This document shows, piece after piece, positions 44,313-55,321 of a stretch of DNA of 64,000 nt (positions are counted from its first letter, which is position 1; each line of letters opens with the position of its first letter). A program made the position numbers and the translations under genes. Location: NCBI GenBank assembly GCA_021397845.1, contig CM038038.1, positions 69,982,748 through 70,046,747 on the forward strand, in the 5' to 3' direction. The notes beneath the pieces are model-generated. The model was given only the letters and a program-made list of their open reading frames with translations, did no database searches and was not told the DNA's origin. Origin of the DNA: Areca catechu (lineage: Eukaryota; Streptophyta; Magnoliopsida; Arecales; Arecaceae).

Positions 44313-46995
44313 TCCTATTATAAGGTTAATAACTTTTAGTGTAAGGTTGTCCTAGCACTAGATCAACTAGTTTTTGAAAATTATTTTTGAAATATAAAGC
44401 CTATAATTTTAGATCTGATTTTTTGACTTATAAGATGTATCAAGTTCATGTTTTAGATCTAAAAATTAATTGCATGTGATGTATATTAATTAGTTTTGAT
44501 CTAAAATAACATATACAAGATATATGCGATTAGGTTTAAATATGAAAATTATTTCGAGATCATAAACCACTATGGTGCGGGCACCAGACTCAGAAGAAGA
44601 CTTCAGAGCTCTATCTGAATCTCTGATTAACCTTGCCCAAAGAATTAGGATTTTTTTGCTTGTACTAAGGGTTGACTTGATCAACTCAATTTTAGCTTGA
44701 GTCTGTATTACCTGCATTTTATTTTGTTGAGTCATGTTGACTCAGTAGTGGTCTAGGACTTCAACCTGGGGTGTCACATTTTCTCCAAGGCTAAGCAAGT
44801 GGGCGCCACACTCCTAGCCACACGCCTGAGTCCAGGGGGTGCCACATCTTCATCCAGTAGACTTTGGTCCCCACACCATAGATAGAAGCTCCCTTCTTTC
44901 ATGCGCCAATTGAGGAGAGTGCAACCAAGGATCCACAAAACAAGGGGGCGGCCCAAGACTTCTATAAGAGCCAAACTATGAATGGGAAGAAAGTTTCTTG
45001 GAGAGAACTTCAAGGAGGCGCCCATTACATGCCAAAAATATTCAAAGCAAAGTTAGGAAGAACCATAACTTGGGGAGAAAGAAAAGGAGGTATCCAAAAA
45101 AAGGTTGAGCCATGGAAGGAAGGAGATTTCTCTTGAAGAGCAAGGTTAGGAGGCGCCCTAGTCATTCCAAATAAAGCCAGATATAAAAGGGAAAAAAATT
45201 TCTCTTGGAGGGAAAGGTTAAGAGGCGCCCAAACACTTCCAGATAAGGCCAAGCATAGAAGGAAAAAAATAATTTTCTTGGAGGTCAAGGCAAGGAGGCG
45301 CCACCCACTTTCCTTTTTTGAAGCCTCAATCATCTTATGGAATTATTTGGCCGGCCATATGAGTAGGGATTGATCTTACAATCCTAATGTGAAGATCCCC
45401 TCCTTTAGTCCCACATGGGAAGATGTAAAACCCTACTCTCTTGTAATGTCCTATAAATTAAACCCCCATGTAAGTTTGAAATGAATCAGATGAATGAAAC
45501 CAACTTTTTTTTGTGAGCAAACTCTGTGTTTTCTCTCTTCCGCACTTGCATCCAGGTGTTGAGCTCCATGAGGGAGTAAATCCGGGGTCCCTAGGAACCT
45601 TGAGGAGGTGTGAGATCTCCAAAACCCAAAACCCTAGGTTAGCCACTTCTGCTCCAAAACCCTAGCCGCCCACCATCCACTTCAATCCATCAAACCCTAG
45701 CATATTCCACCTCCCACGGCCTCTCTCTCCAAGTCCAGGCCGACCACCAGCATCTAGCTACAGTCCGGGTACTTCAGATCCAAAGCTCTTTCCAGAGGGA
45801 GTCGAATCAGCCTTCAAGAGAATCCGGATCTCAGCGACATCAGCCTTCAAGTTCTTCGACCTGGTAAATCCTTCCCTGAGTCTCTGAATCCATCACTTGT
45901 TTTTCTTCTTCCCAGATCTTGAGTTCAGGAGAAGCCGACCTAGCCACGAGGCCAGTATTGGAGGATCCATTGCGAAGATAGCCGAATCCGAGGATCCAAC
46001 AATCTGCTCGAGAGAGTTCTTCCACCCAAATTCTGTGAAGATCACTGTCTGGTTGGTAAACCATCTCTTCTCTTTATTTCTGTCCTGTTGAAAGTCAGAG
46101 CGAAACCCTAGGTCTGGGAGTTTCTCAACCCCAGCGATCCGTTACTTTTGAACTACTCTGATAACTTAGCTTCTTATAAATTATGCTTTCAATCCTTACC
46201 TAGTTTCCATCAACTTAGTTTAACTTTACTTTGAGTCGAAGCCAATTTTCGAAATATAAAAAAAAAAAAAAATTAATCTTAATTTTACTTCCGCATACGC
46301 TTCTTTGTTCTTTGTTCTACATCACACTAATATTATATACTTAAACATAATCTAAAAGTCATTTTTAGAATCTAAAATCTTAGTTTTTGTATGAAGGTAT
46401 GGGTAGAACAATTAAGTCTAGTGATCGTACTACACCTTAGGATCTTGATTAGATCAAGTTCAAACCCTAGTTCAATTTTGAATAGCTGATCAAACCCAAT
46501 CAATAATTGATTTGGGTTAGGTCAATAGGAACCAAAATAGATCTTAAGTGTAGTTGGGCACATCAATTCACTTTTGATGTGAATTGAGTAACTCAATACC
46601 TAATTTGGCTCAGTGGTATGAGCCCAAATCGCTAGGTTGACTTATTCAATTCTTATTAACCAATTGGTATCTAAGATAAGTTTAATCATGGTTTTTAATT
46701 AGTGCTATTCTCTTACTTGACTAACTTAATTGGTATCAAAGAAAAGAGAATGAGGTAGAATCCTCCCATCTATTTTAATTATCTGGCCAACTTGGTCAAT
46801 TAAGTTTTGAGTAGGTTGCTTATTGATTCAAGTTCACCCATGCCACCTAGGTTCATCAGACATGAGTTATGTTGACATGAACTAGGTTAGTCGGATATGA
46901 GATATGCTAGTCCAAATAGGGTTAGTTAGACATGAGATGTATTGACCTCAATTGACTTAGTCAAATATGAGATGTACTGATCTAAACCAGATTAG
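44313..46995 (+). mobile_element. probable LTR and leader of a further element X
   Basis: No coding domain. Evidence for an LTR: ~70-bp tandem repeats with GGAGGCGCC at 44990-45310, a TATA-like CTATAAATTA at 45451-45460, and a downstream CT-rich transcribed-looking region with AAACCCTAG boxes (45630-45710). The ACTTCCGCATACGC near 46290-46305 is reminiscent of the end of the Angela-like LTR. The leader module recurs at 46660-46805, followed by ~45-bp repeats (GTTAGTCGGATATGAGATA) at 46840-46990. 44313-44770 is AT-rich with one block (GTAAGGTTGTCCTAGCA) also found in the Angela-like leader. No second LTR is seen and the borders are uncertain. Confidence 0.35.
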
Positions 46996-48011
46996 TGATA
47001 ATTATATTATATAATATATAAAAGTATTAATTTAATAATTAAATTATTTTTATTTATTTAAAATTGAAACTTTTATCCATCATTTGTAGAAAGGAGATCG
47101 TCATTATAAAGAGCTTGATTTATGGGTTTAAATGAAACAAGTTTGAAGGGAATCAGACCTGAAATGAGCCCAAAATTGAATTTTGAAGATTTAGTTCGGA
47201 GTTGCACAATTATTGGAGTAATTGGTCCATAGTGGACTGGTTGCCTGGTTCACAAGATGCCACCTGGCCCATGGATAGCCATTGCCAATGATCCATGGCC
47301 CAAAACCACGGACCATGAAGCTTGTTTTGGGCAAAAACTCATCGAAGATGTGTCCCGCCGCCCACCAAAACCACCTGCACCATCTCCTCCAACCAGAGAA
47401 CCACTAGAAGCCATCGTCGGTCACCGATTCCTCATGATTTTCCTTGTTCCATATAGGTTTTCTAGTTCCACACTGCTACTGCTATCCATGACAATAAACA
47501 CTATCAGATCCACTGTCCCCAGCCATTCTCCCATCTCTGGCCACCTTCCTCGATCGTTCTCTCGTCTCCACCACCGAGCAGCACCCGTCTTCTTCCCTAG
47601 GTGGTGATGGTTCAAGCAGCTCTAGCAAGGCTCCAATGGTCGATCTTGGTGGCGAGTCTGGAGGACCTATGTCATGGTCCTAGCGGCAGCAGTGGCAGCC
47701 CAAGAGAAGTTTGGCAGCTTCGAGCAACAGCATCCATGTTCAATCGAAGGAGAAAGGAAGGAGCAGAGATGTCAATTCCTGTTGATTTCCATGATGAGGG
47801 TGATTTTGGCCCTTTGATCAAGATCCAACATTGACTAATTCTCAGCTGGTCAAACACTGAGTTGGAGCAAGACTCTATAGTCTAATTTAATTAGGATTTG
47901 GGCTTACCATCTAACCATAGATTTATTGTAATAATAAATCCTAGCCACTCGTACGATCTGCATATTTAGTTCCATACTGAAAAAACATGAAAATCTCTCC
48001 CCTGTTAAACC

Positions 48012-48021
48012 CTATAAAAAG
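48012..48021 (+). promoter_or_regulatory. TATA box of E2 LTR
   Basis: CTATAAAAAG in AAACCCTATAAAAAGGCTCC, conserved with E1 (6894-6903, minus). Confidence 0.55.
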
Positions 48022-48499
48022 GCTCCTATGCCTCTATCTGAGGGAAGCAACTCCCCGGAGTCCCTCTAGAGCCTTTGCATAAGGGGACAAGAGGGGAATA
48101 ACTTAGAAGTAGGGTAGTGAAGAAGTGCGGGAGGGAAGAGAAAATTTTGTATGCGATGGAGTGTGGTTTTCTTATTCTTCAATCTTTTGTATTTCTTTAG
48201 TTTGCAATAAAAGAGTATGTTTTTATTTATGAGTTTATTTATTCTCTTTTATTCACTCCTTATTATGCTTTACTATTAGATTGAGGTTAGGAACAACTCT
48301 TGCTTTTCGGAGATGCACTATGATTTGTTATAGATACGGGACATGCCGAGAAAAGAAGAGTTAGATACCTAGTACCTCTCGAAGATGCATTGTGATCTAT
48401 TATGGGTACAGGGCGTGCTAAGAAAAGATAGGTAAATTCCTAAAATCAATTACATCTTAATTATAAAAGAAATACTATTTAACAAATACAAAATCAATC

Positions 48500-48658
48500 T
48501 TGATGCGGGACGACTCTAAGATTGCTAAACATGTAGGAAAAACAGTAAACTAATTTATTTGGAAATTTAGCCTACAAACCTAAATCATAAAAATCACAAA
48601 AAAATTAGTTTACTGCTTTCCCTACATGTTTAGCAATCTTAGAGTCATCCCGCATCAA
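48500..48658. repeat. 57-bp inverted repeat in E2 LTR
   Basis: Arms 48500-48556 and 48602-48658 are reverse complements with about three mismatches, separated by 45 bp. They start TTGATGCGGGA on the left and end TCCCGCATCAA on the right. The E1 LTR has no such fold at the equivalent place. Confidence 0.8.
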
Positions 48659-48872
48659 ATCTTCTACTCCTAAATCCATCCCTTTAACTTGCTTTACCTT
48701 TAAAAGTAGTTTATTTCCTACTTACTTTTATTTTCATGCAACAACAATTATCCTTCTTCTCTTTTTAAATCATAACTTAGCCCTAAGGTCCCTTAGGATA
48801 CGATCTTAACTCATCCTAGCTATAGAGTTGAGTTGGTGAATTATTTTTGACTGCCTTCGACAACGATAAATT

Positions 48873-48893
48873 TTGGCTCCTTTGCTGGGAACC
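48873..48893 (+). other. primer-binding site of E2 (tRNA-Asp type)
   Basis: TTGGCTCCTTTGCTGGGAAC, ten bases after the LTR; compare E1 6055-6074 and the TTGGCGCCGTTGCCGGGGA pattern of Athila elements. Confidence 0.65.
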
Positions 48894-49928
48894 ATAGGCA
48901 CGGTTATGATTTAATAATAAAAAAAATCAAAAATCAAAAAGTGTAAAAAAATAGTTAATATTTATTTCCTTTTTACTGCTTTCCTAACTAATCTATTATT
49001 TCCAAATATAATTAACCACTTAACTACCTTATAACCCTAATCTAATTTAATTTTCTTTTTTTTACTTAATTAACTAAATTTAAAACTTACCTAATTTTTT
49101 TTAAAAAAAAGCCTAACCTAAAAACAAAACAAGACATCTCATAACATGTAATTAAAATAAAGAAACTAATTAAGCCATAAAAACTAACTATTTGTACTAG
49201 ACATTTGTTTTCTCTGTATTGCATATTTTATAAAATATTTTAAGGGCACGAAACTCCTAAATAACATAAGGTGGAGATGTCATTCCCTTTCTTTGGCCCA
49301 CAAACCACCACCATGCATATTACATTGACCTAGGCTTAATTTAAAATAAATTAGATGTTGGCTCCTAAGGATTATCGAGCTCACTAGGACAAGGGACCTT
49401 GAGAGTTAGACTAGCTCAGAATTAACTAGTTGACTGGTATCTAAAGAAAGGGGTTCAAGGATGATGTAGCCTTGAAAGAAGGTTGTTTTTTAGTTGGTTC
49501 CATTGTTTGAGCTAACCAATTGATTTGGTGTCTAAGAAAAGCAACGAGGGAACCCCAACCGACCTTATCCTTACCTGGCCAGTGGGTAGTTGGTATCTAA
49601 CTTCGAAGGCTCAAAGGCAACCTTAGAACTGTTAGGAGCTGTCTAGAACTAGGAACCCTAGGATAGAGAGTCCATTGATTGCTAACTTATTTGCAATTAA
49701 CCTAGAACTTTAATTAATACTTTTTTTCCATCCCTCTTAGCTTTAGGACTCCTTAGGCTCTCATCTTTAGTCCTCTTCTCTATCTTTCTTCTCTCTTCTT
49801 CTCCCTTCTCCTCTTTAATAAAATATATTAAAAAAAGAACTTAATAGCCTAGAATTGCCTTACCTAGACCATTTGGTTGCATGCTAGGTCGACGATCACT
49901 ATAACCCAACTTACAACCATTTGACGAA
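48894..49928 (+). other. E2 leader
   Basis: Untranslated, AT-rich. The shared leader module is at 49426-49600 (GGTATCTAAAGAAAGG, GGTGTCTAAGAAAAGCAACG, CCTTACCTGGCCAGTGGG, then a third GGTATCTAA). A CT-rich tract lies at 49730-49815. No gene. Confidence 0.55.
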
Positions 49929-51315
49929 GTGTTAGAGAAGACCCTTAGATCAATCCGGGCTACAAATATGGTCGACCCTAGTGATGCCAACCCTCCATGC
50001 CCATTAAGAGAATATTTTATCCTATCCTTGTACTTATACTCACCATGCATCCAAGCACCTCCTGTGAAGGCCATCCAATATGAGATCAAGTCCAGTGTTA
50101 TTCAGATGCTACCATCTTTTCATGGACTTAATAACGAGGACCCCTATAAGCACCTAAGTGAATTTCTTGAGATCTACTCTGCAGTTAAAATTCAAAATTT
50201 CTCTAACGATACCCTTAGGTTGCTTTTCCCATTTCCACTTAAGGACAAAGCCAAATATTGGCTGAGTACCTTAGATTTAGTAACTATATCAACTTGGGAC
50301 CAACCTTAAAGAGAATTTCTCAAGAAATACTTTTCCATAGGAAAAACCAACCAGATTAGAAAAGTCATAACTAGTTTTTTCCAAATGGAAGGAAAAATAT
50401 TCCATGAAACATGGGAGAGGCTAAAGGACCTAATCTGAAAGTGCCCATATCACGCAGTTCCAAAGTGGCAACTAGTCTAGTGTTTCTATGATGGTCTACT
50501 AGAGAAACAATGGCAGATGGTCGATGCCTCATGCAAAGGAACTTTCATGTTGAAAAATGAAGATGAGGATGGCAATTATTTGAAACATTTAGTGAAAATT
50601 CTTTATACCATATGTCCACCTCAGGTAGTGATAGACTCATTGCTCCTCAAAAAAGGGATGGAATCTATGAAGTTGGTCACTATATAGATATCCATAATAA
50701 AATAAATGAGATGTCACAAAAGATAGTAGATGAGTTGTCCCAAAGGATGGATCGCATGGTTAGTAAGGGACACTCTCCTACCCCACCTATACCCAGTTCA
50801 CAACGAGAAGTTTATGCAATCTGTTCTAGCTCCACCCACTACACCACAAACTATCCAGTGGCTACCCAATTTTCTAAATTTGTCCACAAACAGGTCCAAC
50901 AAGCTCAAACCCAACAAGCTCGTAGACCAGGAAACAATCCTTATTCAAACACCTATAACTCAAGATGGCTCAATCATCCTAATTTCTCCTGGAAATCATA
51001 GCCACCTACTATCCCAATTCCATTAAGTCCAAACTATCAAGAAACCAGCTATAGGAGCATATGTCACTCGTAATACCAAAACCCTTCTCAACTGTCCTCC
51101 ACTAGCTATTGCTTAGCCTTTGAGGAGAGAGTCTTGAAGGCTTTAGATCGGATAGAGGTCACTACTTAGACCCTCATCTCCCACTCCCAAATAATTAGTT
51201 CTCATACACAATCCATTGCTAGGTTAGAAACACAAATTGGTTAATTAGCGACAAGTTTGGATAGAAGGGAAGGAGATAAATTGCCATCTCAACTGATGTG
51301 GGATGAACCTAGGAC
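49929..51315 (+). pseudogene. E2 gag (Athila type)
   Basis: The frame 49929-50309 (126 codons) has the conserved Athila gag core: IQAPPVKAIQYEIKSSVIQM, then H-G-L-N-N-E-D-P-Y-K-H-L-x-E-F-L-E-I, then L-R-L-L-F-P-F-P-L-K-D-K-A-K-Y-W-L. After TAA the match continues (F-L-K-K-Y-F-S, H-E-T-W-E-R-L-K-D-L) with two further stops. The frame 50612-51001 carries a cysteine remnant of the zinc region (Y-A-I-C-S-S-S-T-H) and N-T-Y-N-S-R-W-L-N-H-P-N-F-S-W, typical for the family. The end, near 51200-51310, has A-R-L-E-T-Q-I-G and L-P-S-Q. Gag would form the particle shell; this copy is dead. Confidence 0.7.
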
Positions 51316-52864
51316 TGATGCAAAATAGAAAACTAATTTTTTTAGATTTTTTTTAGAATTTAATTCAGTGGCTAAAGACTCGAAAATTAGTAAAGAATCA
51401 CCAGGAATACTAGTAATGCAAGAAACTATCATACCCGCAAAATAACTCATGTAGAATAATAAAACCAAGACCCGAGAATTAAGAAACTCCCAGCTTAGGA
51501 TAGCAAACCTTTAACAAAATAGAAATTAGGATTAGGAAAGGATAGTACGAGGTAGTAATTGCAAATATTGCTGATGAAGAGGTCTTACAGCACTCAAGAT
51601 GGTGCCTAAAAAACAAGCCTGTAGTTTCTCGAATTTGAAGGTAATGTAGATCCGATCTGAAGGCAAAGAAAGCCTCCTCTAGGGAGAGAAAACACCTCAG
51701 AGATTCTACAAGCATCAAGGTTAGGCACAAAATAGGTAAGCAATGAAATAAACAAAATATGGGAGAAAGAAAAACAAAGAAAGCAGGGTTAGGGCTGGCG
51801 GCTGGGAAGAAGAAGCAGCTTTGGATCTGGGGTGTCTTCAAGGCTCTTCTTCTTGGATGTGGCTGATGTTTGGAAGCTTGAATGGCTGCTTGGGCATGGA
51901 GAATACCAAGGAACAAGGATCGGCTAGGTAGAGAAACAAACACAAGAAAAACAAAGAACACTAGAACTCTGAAAACAATTCAACAGCAATTTGATTTCAT
52001 GAAATGATTAGTTATTACAAGAGGTGGAGGCAAGGGGTATTTATAAAGTTTTCATGCCCTCTCCCTATTAGGACTTCAGCCCTCTCCTAGTTAGGATATG
52101 TTTATACAATTAAGTGGGAGAAAGATTACAAAATAAACCTAGAACTAGGATTACAAAGTTGAATGAAATAAAAACTAGCTTTCCTTCTTTCATTTGAACT
52201 CTTCCACATGCTTGGACTTGGTCAACTCATGGAGGATGCCTATCCTAGGCATGTTGGGCTTCAAGGGGCTGCAAGGGGCTGGCCAAGAGTGGAGGGCGCT
52301 TGGGCTTTGGGCCTCCTGGAAGCTAGGGCGCCTGGGCTGGTATATTCTGGGTATCAGACTGGAATCTTGGTTCTTAAAGGCTTGGGCCTTGCTCCTGTGC
52401 TTGAATTTCTTGGACTAAGATACTGGTATCTCCCTGGAATCAAGGGGCGCCCTGGGTTGAGGATATTCCATGGCATCTGAAAGGAATCTAGCATCTGGAA
52501 TGGTATTTAGGGAGAATCAGGGCATCTAGAGAGCATCTGGAGGGCATCTAGGATTCTAGGATGTTAAATAAGGCCCAACAAGTTGATGTGAGCTAATATG
52601 AAGGCCTTAGACTCCTAGATGAGGCCTGGTGGAACTCCAAAATAGGGTAACCTCCTCTCTTGTACAAAATTGGACTGCTACAGGACTCAGGCACAAGTAC
52701 ATGACTCAATGACTGACTAGGGTTGAGACAAATCAACTAGTCTCAACTTATTACAGGACTCAATATTATTTGCTTACAAAATGTGACACATGACTCAGGT
52801 TCTAAAACCTTAATCAATAAACCATATTGGATCCAGTGATCTGTGTCTAATCCTGGTGTCCCCA
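51316..52864 (-). repeat. 3' LTR of CV3
   Basis: About 1,549 bp, plus-strand edges TGATGCAAAATAG and GTGTCCCCA. Minus-strand TATA at 52038-52045. It is more diverged from CV1 and CV2 than those are from each other. A GGGGC-rich segment with GGCGC words lies at 52260-52460. Bounds rest on the gag break on one side and the purine tract (minus-strand TACCATGGGAG) on the other. Confidence 0.55.
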
Positions 52865-52929
52865 CTAATTCTCCCATGGTAGGAGGAACTCGTTCCCATC
52901 GAGTAAGGGTCAATTTGGCTTTCATACTG

Positions 52930-53345
52930 CTAAAGGAGGGTCCGGGTTGAGGTGTTGCAGATCCTCACTAGTGCTCCACAAGTCCTCAGATTTTGGTCGA
53001 CCTTGCCAACAGACCAAATACCTCTGATAGCCTCTATCTCGGGTTCCAATGCTTGATTGTCCAGGGTTCTCTCAATCTTTTCTTCACCAATAGGCCAAAT
53101 TATATGTGGACACTTTGGGATGGGTTCTCTCTCAAAGGGAGGGATAGGCTCAAGGTGCTCACTAGATATCACTGCTGGCTCCCTATACTCTATAAGGTCT
53201 GAGATGTTGAAGGTGGAGCTAAAACCTAAATCAGGTGGTATCTCAAGTGCATAGGCATTGGGTCCAACGCTCTTCATTATTTTGAATGGGCCAGCTTCGC
53301 GAGCATGAAATTCCTTTACAATTACACAATTCTTTGAAAATTCTT
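52930..53345 (-). pseudogene. CV3 integrase C-terminus and chromodomain start
   Basis: The frame 52930-53277 has SVGPNAYALEIPPDLGFSST and FNISDLIEYREP, the conserved end of chromovirus integrase, then an acidic stretch and E-R-T-L-D-N, the first strand of the chromodomain. The frame is then shifted, so the chromodomain is lost. Confidence 0.6.
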
Positions 53346-53355
53346 TAACTTTCTT

Positions 53356-53832
53356 TCAGGAATTAGCCAAGTTTTTATATAGTTTATTACTTATGTTTAT
53401 AAGTATCTCCTCCTCTTCTTCATGCTCGTCCACCATACTTGGGTCAGCCTCATACACCTCTACTTTAGGCTCAGTAATGGGTTCATAGGTTATGGGTGCA
53501 AAGGTTATGGGTTCAAAAAATATGGGTTCAAAGGTTATCGATTTATAGACTATGGGTTCAAAGGTTACGGGTTCATAGATTGTGGGCTCGGATCTATAGG
53601 TTGCTTGGTTATTAGATTGGATCAATTGGTCAAACCTATGGTCTACTTGGTCAAACCTATGGTTCATTTGGTTTTGGGATTGGGTCAATTGGTTCATCTG
53701 AGTATTGGTTTGGTCAAGCTTGAGGTTTATTTGGGTAAACTGGTTTTGGGTTTGGTCCTGTTTGAGGTTCATCTGGTTCATCTATTCACTCTTGGCCCTT
53801 ATGAGCATTTCAAGACTGGGCTACATGGTTAA
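53356..53832 (-). pseudogene. CV3 gag fragment with pentapeptide repeats
   Basis: A 141-codon frame. The N-terminal part is a glutamine- and asparagine-rich repeat (M-N-Q-M-N-L-K-Q-D-Q-T) of helical character. Residues about 68-108 are a repeat of F/Y-E-P-I-T/V, encoded by 15-bp DNA units, then an acidic tail (V-D-E-H-E-E-E-E). The last residues (S-N-K-L-Y-K-N-L-A-N-S) already belong to the integrase C-terminal helix, so the frame itself crosses the deletion joint. The capsid core is missing. Confidence 0.5.
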
Positions 53833-54035
53833 ATTGGGTTGGGGTTTGGGCTTTTGGTATTGGGTTCTTAGTCCAGTGGTCATGCACTCAACAAGCAGGG
53901 TGGTATGATGCAGTCAGGCATGCAAGGGTTAGTACAAGCTTGGATTTCCTAGACCTAGAGCCAAAATAGAGTGAGTTGACCCAACTTACAATTAAACCAG
54001 CAACTAATCCTTCCATTGGCTAGGTAGGGGGTGGG
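53833..54035 (-). other. CV3 leader remnant
   Basis: Non-coding; 54003-54030 resembles the primer-proximal end of the leader block of CV1 and CV2 (minus-strand CCTAGCCAATGG). It ends at the CV4 LTR edge. Confidence 0.4.
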
Positions 54036-54042
54036 TGATGGG
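54036..54042 (-). repeat. first 7 bp of chromovirus LTR CV4
   Basis: TGATGGG, the edge of a CV1-family LTR that continues at 63550 after the Angela-like insertion. The last five bases (ATGGG) are the target duplication. Confidence 0.55.
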
Positions 54043-54911
54043 TGAAAGGGATATGCCCTACAAACCATGATATGACCTTTGGTTCAATCCTAATCATGAC
54101 ACTGAGACATGCACAGGATTGATACTGGGAATGGTGAATTGAATATGAAGGTAATGAGTAGGTCAACAAGGAATCGATCACTCTTAGTAAGAGGAGATTG
54201 CATCCAGCTAGTCAACAATCGCATGATGATTCAGGGAATCTTTGATCAAAGTGAAGATATTAGAGACGGTTTCTAATATCAAGATAATCGAATCATCATT
54301 ATAAGATTGAGCTAGAAATAAATATAATATTGGATTTGACATATATCCATATCCATAGTTATATTTTGGGTGCAGGCTGATCGAAAGATTTAATTGTACG
54401 GTAACTCTCTACTGAAGGGTAATTTTGGTATTTCACCAGAATTTCCATATCTTCCGGGTAGACATGACACGTTGCTAGACGTCAATCTTGTCTTGTGGGT
54501 TGATCAAGTTCAAAGATCACATGTTAGGAAGAATCCTAATTGATCGATTCGGGTAAGCCCGGTTTGACCTAAATCGATTAGAAAGAGTTCTAATCAAATT
54601 AGGTCAACTTGTATTCGAACCCACTGCTGGCTAGATGTGGAACCCAATGGGTCACACACTTAAGAGGGTTGATCAAGAATTTAATTTGGAATTAAATCGT
54701 CTTTGCAAGATAACACTCTAGCAGGTGTTGCAAGCCCTAGCTTCTATTCGGATCGGATTCGAATTAGGGTTCCGGATTGGTTCAAATTGGGTTCTAATTG
54801 GACCTAATTAGACCCTAATTAAGAAAAACGGGAATGTGGCTAACCCTATTGGCTAGCCATGTAGCTTGGCTAGCCTCCCCACCCGCCCCCTTTTATTTTT
54901 CACGCCAAACA

Positions 54912-54978
54912 CCAAGAGTCCATGCGCATATGGACTCTTGGCGCGCCTTAAGGAAGAGTCCATGGCGCATGGACTCTT
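54912..54978. repeat. paired dyads in LTR U3
   Basis: CCAAGAGTCCAT (54912-54923) faces ATGGACTCTTGG (54930-54941). A second copy, AAGAGTCCAT (54954-54963) facing ATGGACTCTT (54969-54978), follows. Each dyad ends in GGCGCGCC. The 3' LTR has the same from 62447. Confidence 0.85.
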
Positions 54979-55312
54979 GGCGCGCCCCAAATAAATTCTC
55001 CGATGTTTTTATTTAGGCGGCCTCCTTCTTAAGTGATTAGCGCACCTTCTCTCCCCCCTTGGATGAGAATCCAACGGCTGATGGGATTTTGAGAAAGAAA
55101 GAAAGCGCTAACTCCTCCCGGGCGCGCGAAATAACATCTCTTCGGAGATGAAAAGTCGCGACTTCCTTCCTTTTAAAATACCGCGGTTTTTCCTTTAAGA
55201 AGAGCCGTGGGATTTAATCTGGAAGGCCATGAGATGGGAGGATGGGGCGTGAGAAATTGGAAAGGGCATGAGAAAGAAATTACGGAGAGGTGTGTAGGCG
55301 CCTATCTGATTT

Positions 55313-55321
55313 CTATTTAAA
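55313..55321 (+). promoter_or_regulatory. TATA-like box, 5' LTR of Angela-like element
   Basis: CTATTTAAA, conserved in the 3' LTR at 62848-62856, about 25-35 bp upstream of an AT/CT-rich start-like region. Confidence 0.5.

Larger units (their letters stand above)
46996..48862 (+). repeat. 5' LTR of E2
   Basis: 1,867 bp from TGATAATTATATT to TTCGACA, aligned with the E1 LTR (1,866 bp). TATA box CTATAAAAAG at 48012-48021. The GC-rich block 47250-47840, with open frames on both strands, corresponds to the GC-rich blocks of the E1 and E3 LTRs and is not a gene. Two ~72-bp copies around GATGCACTATGATTTGTTAT lie at 48305-48430. Confidence 0.7.
46996..51315 (+). mobile_element. Athila-like element E2, 5' part
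   Basis: Plus-strand element: 5' LTR 46996-48862, tRNA-Asp-type primer site, long leader, gag to 51315, where CV3 interrupts it. Pol and the 3' LTR would lie to the right of the window. Confidence 0.75.
51316..54035 (-). mobile_element. chromovirus-like element CV3, truncated and non-autonomous
   Basis: Minus strand. 3' LTR 51316-52864, integrase end with chromodomain start, gag, leader remnant. It is cut at 54035 by the start of LTR CV4. It is inserted in E2 gag. Integrase C-terminus joins gag directly, so the deletion is larger than in CV1 and CV2. Confidence 0.65.

Noticed and set aside
46614..46626. TGGTATGAGCCC as a primer-binding site of element X
   Set aside because: Two bases are missing relative to the Met-tRNA site, it lies only about 50 bp from the leader module (350-700 bp in other elements), and no LTR edge can be proven; chance match is likely.
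47257..47834. GC-rich frames of 116 and 77 codons as a possible gene
   Set aside because: Inside the E2 LTR, matching the GC-rich blocks of the E1 and E3 LTRs; frames are not conserved.
52194..52480. Two overlapping plus-strand frames of 74 and 90 codons
   Set aside because: Located in the CV3 LTR, antisense to the element, GGGGC-rich composition, no domain.
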